Shown here piece by piece: positions 6,536 to 9,127 of a stretch of 9,127 nucleotides of DNA. Each line of letters starts with the position of its first letter. Position 1 is the stretch's first letter. The translations under genes and the position numbers were made by a program. The DNA comes from Flavobacteriales bacterium UBA6772 (GTDB lineage: Bacteria; Bacteroidota; Bacteroidia; Flavobacteriales; UBA7430). Where the stretch lies: positions 4,927 to 14,053 of the forward strand of contig DKGK01000034.1 in assembly GCA_002453265.1 (NCBI GenBank). The letters are read 5' to 3'. Under the pieces are notes generated by a model. That model saw nothing but the letters and a program-made list of their open reading frames with translations, was not told the origin of the DNA and did no database searches.

Positions 6536-9127
6536 ATGGACAATTACTCATTTTTGGGAGCAGCTAATACTGCTTTTTTTGAGGACATTTACGAACAGTA
6601 TCTCAAAGAACCTGATTCAGTAGAATCGAGTTGGAGAAGTTTCTTTCAAGGTTACGACTTTGCCAACGAAACTTACTCCGAAGAAGAGCTAGAAGCTCAA
6701 CTGCCAGATTCTTTTAAAAAGGAATTTAAGGTTATTAATCTTATTGATGCCTACCGCCAACGCGGGCATTTGTTTACCAAAACAAATCCTGTACGAGAAA
6801 GAAGAGACTACAGTCCTAAATTGGACCTCGGTCAATTCGACTTGTCTGATGCGGATTTAGAAACAGTGTTTCAAGCTGGTTCTCTATGTGATATTGGTGC
6901 AACATCCTTAAAGGGGATTATAGCACACCTTAAAATGGTGTACTGTGAATCTATAGGGGTGGAGTATGTTTATATTCGAGATCCCAAAGAAAGAGATTGG
7001 ATTAAGAATTTTATTCATCAAAATGATAACCATCCTAAATTTAGTCCTGGTCAGAAAAAACAAATCCTAAAGAAACTTAACGAAGCTGTAGCTTTCGAAA
7101 GTTTTTTACATACCAAATATGTAGGACAAAAACGTTTCTCGCTTGAGGGTGGAGAAGCTCTTATTCCGGCACTTGATGCTTTAGTAGAATACGGTTCTAC
7201 CTTAAACGTTAAGGAATTTGTTATTGGTATGGCTCACCGTGGTAGATTAAGTGTGTTGGCAAACATATTTAAGAAACCTTATAAGCAAGTATTTAAGGAA
7301 TTTGAAGGTAAAGGTTACGAAGATGAAGAGTTTGATGGTGATGTAAAATATCACTTAGGCTATTCGTACGACATTACTACCGATAGTGGAAAGGATGTAA
7401 GTATGACCTTAGTACCTAATCCATCGCATTTAGAAACTGTGAGTGCAGTAATGCAGGGTATTTCGAGAGCCAAAATAAATCATAAATACGAAGGCGATAA
7501 TTCCAAGCTTCTACCAATTATTATTCATGGTGATGCTGCTGTAGCTGGACAAGGAATTGTTTTTGAAATTGTTCAAATGGCACAACTTCCAGCTTATAAA
7601 ACGGGAGGGAGTATTCATATCGTTATTAATAATCAGGTAGGTTTTACGACCAACTATTTAGACGGTCGATCTAGTACGTATTGTACCGATGTTGCTAAAA
7701 CAACACTTTGCCCAGTATTACATATTAACGGAGACGATGTTGAAGCTGTAGTTCATGCAATGAACTTTGCTGTAGCTTATCGTCAAGAGTTTAAAAAAGA
7801 TATATTCATCGATTTATTATGCTACCGCAGATACGGACATAATGAAGGAGATGAGCCGCGTTTTACCCAACCTAAATTATACCAAGCAATTTCTAAACAC
7901 CCTAATCCAAGAGAAATATACAACGATAAGTTGATGGCTCAAGGTGTTGTAGAAGCTAATATAGTGAAGGAAATGGCTTCGGATTTTAAAGCTCGTTTAG
8001 AGATTGATTTAAGCGAGGCCAAGAGTGCGGAAACAACTAGTATTACCCATTTCATGGAAAAAGAGTGGGCTCATATTTCTAAGGCACAACCTTTAGATTT
8101 TGAATATTCTCCTGAAACAGGTGTCTCGAAAGCTCAATTAGCTAAAATTGCTCAGGCTCTTTATACTGCACCTAAAGATCATCAATTTTATAAAAAAGCT
8201 TTACGTCTGATAAAAGATCGTGAAAAAATGTTTAACGATTCCGATCGATTAGATTGGGGAATGGCAGAATTACTGGCTTATGGTTCCATCTTAACAGAAG
8301 GAAATGAAGTTCGTATGTCTGGGCAGGATGTTGAACGTGGTACTTTCTCTCATCGTCATGCGATATTGAGAGATGTAGAGTCTGAAGAACGGATAAACCC
8401 ATTGAACCATATTGTTGAGGGGCAGGGTAAATTTGAGGTTTATAACTCTCTTTTATCTGAATACGCTGTCTTAGGTTTCGATTATGGTTATGCGATGGCA
8501 TCGCCAGATGTACTTACTATTTGGGAAGCACAGTTTGGTGATTTTTCTAACGGTGCACAAATTATTATAGATCAGTATTTAGCAGCTGCAGAAGATAAGT
8601 GGGAAATTTACAACTCCTTAGTGATGTTATTACCTCACGGATACGAAGGACAAGGAGCTGAACACTCGAGTGCGCGTTTAGAGCGTTACTTAACTTTATG
8701 TGGGCAACATAACATGCAGGTAGCCAATGCGACTACACCAGCAAATTTCTTCCACCTAATACGTCGTCAGTTACACCGTGATTTCCGTAAGCCTTTAGTG
8801 GTCATGAGCCCTAAAAGTTTATTGCGTCATGCACAATGTGTATCTTCGGTTTCTGATTTGGTAACTGGAAGATTTCAAGAAGTTATAGACGATGTTAGTG
8901 CTGAAGCTACTAAGGTTAAGAAAGTAGTTTTTTGTTCTGGTAAATTATATTACGAATTACTCGAAGAAAAAGAAAAACTAAATGCTGATGATACTGCTTT
9001 AGTGCGTTTGGAACAATTGTATCCATTCCCTAAAACACAGTTAGAAGCTATAGTAGCGAAATATGCAAATACCGAAACCTATGTATGGGCTCAAGAAGAA
9101 CCCGAAAATATGGGAGCTTGGGGCTTT
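6536..9127 (+). CDS. sucA: 2-oxoglutarate dehydrogenase E1 component (3' end outside window)
   Basis: SucA is the thiamine-diphosphate-dependent E1 of the cytoplasmic 2-oxoglutarate dehydrogenase complex. It decarboxylates 2-oxoglutarate and passes the succinyl group to the lipoyl arm of E2. I translated the frame by eye through all 864 codons to the window edge and found no stop. The N-terminal E2-binding helix is present (FFEDIYEQYLKEPDSVESSW, 15-34), followed by GMAHRGRLSVL with His234, KYHLG with His273, and the ThDP/Mg site (GDAAVAGQG with Asp333; INNQVGFTT with Asn365 and Asn366). The transketolase-like half carries GAEHSSARLERYL (His710) and LVVMSPKSLLRH. The last visible residues, EEPENMGAW, normally lie about 50 residues before the C-terminus. 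ATG 6536 gives the expected short N-terminal extension. A -7 box at 6501-6508 probably drives it. The E2 gene would be expected next, beyond the window. Confidence 0.96.
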   Translation, partial: MDNYSFLGAANTAFFEDIYEQYLKEPDSVESSWRSFFQGYDFANETYSEEELEAQLPDSFKKEFKVINLIDAYRQRGHLFTKTNPVRERRDYSPKLDLGQFDLSDADLETVFQAGSLCDIGATSLKGIIAHLKMVYCESIGVEYVYIRDPKERDWIKNFIHQNDNHPKFSPGQKKQILKKLNEAVAFESFLHTKYVGQKRFSLEGGEALIPALDALVEYGSTLNVKEFVIGMAHRGRLSVLANIFKKPYKQVFKEFEGKGYEDEEFDGDVKYHLGYSYDITTDSGKDVSMTLVPNPSHLETVSAVMQGISRAKINHKYEGDNSKLLPIIIHGDAAVAGQGIVFEIVQMAQLPAYKTGGSIHIVINNQVGFTTNYLDGRSSTYCTDVAKTTLCPVLHINGDDVEAVVHAMNFAVAYRQEFKKDIFIDLLCYRRYGHNEGDEPRFTQPKLYQAISKHPNPREIYNDKLMAQGVVEANIVKEMASDFKARLEIDLSEAKSAETTSITHFMEKEWAHISKAQPLDFEYSPETGVSKAQLAKIAQALYTAPKDHQFYKKALRLIKDREKMFNDSDRLDWGMAELLAYGSILTEGNEVRMSGQDVERGTFSHRHAILRDVESEERINPLNHIVEGQGKFEVYNSLLSEYAVLGFDYGYAMASPDVLTIWEAQFGDFSNGAQIIIDQYLAAAEDKWEIYNSLVMLLPHGYEGQGAEHSSARLERYLTLCGQHNMQVANATTPANFFHLIRRQLHRDFRKPLVVMSPKSLLRHAQCVSSVSDLVTGRFQEVIDDVSAEATKVKKVVFCSGKLYYELLEEKEKLNADDTALVRLEQLYPFPKTQLEAIVAKYANTETYVWAQEEPENMGAWGF

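Noticed and set aside
8232..8501. Antisense open frame of 89 codons inside sucA
   Set aside because: The + strand frame encodes an uninterrupted, conserved SucA here; the antisense product is rich in His and Gln without family features.

Overview
The window reads like ordinary chromosome from a member of the Bacteroidota, most likely a flavobacterium-like lineage. The DNA is AT-rich and every gene lies on the + strand. Start codons lack recognisable Shine-Dalgarno sequences, and two gene-leading promoters carry a TAnnTTTG -7 box typical of Bacteroidota. The proteins, for example the ribosome recycling factor ending in EIMKV and the SucA N-terminus, look like flavobacterial versions by recall; no database search was possible.

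Layout. Positions 1-393 hold the 3' end of tsf (EF-Ts), closed by a strong intrinsic terminator (415-443). A promoter (-7 box 492-499) starts a pyrH-frr unit (527-1817; UMP kinase and ribosome recycling factor). It ends at a compact terminator with a C(UUCG)G loop (1822-1843). Thirty bases later begins a tightly packed four-gene block: a 795-residue RND/MMPL-type membrane transporter (1874-4261), rmlA for dTDP-glucose synthesis (4263-5123), an all-trans polyprenyl diphosphate synthase (5116-6099), and an unrecognised 131-residue protein (6099-6494). Gaps and overlaps in this block are 1 nt, 8 nt and 1 nt, so it is almost certainly one transcript with translational coupling. A second clear -7 box (6501-6508) then precedes sucA (6536 to beyond the window end), the E1 subunit of 2-oxoglutarate dehydrogenase, which lacks roughly its last 50 residues here.

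How they work together. tsf, pyrH and frr are the conserved translation and nucleotide housekeeping cluster. sucA belongs to the TCA cycle and is probably followed by the E2 gene outside the window. The middle block joins a lipid-type exporter, a nucleotide-sugar enzyme and an isoprenoid chain builder with a small unknown protein. This is the only part that could hint at an undescribed function, such as making or moving a glycosylated isoprenoid lipid. That link rests on gene order alone; the individual enzymes are well-known families. No RNA genes, mobile elements, CRISPR arrays or broken genes were found. The longest stretch without a gene is 133 bases (394-526).
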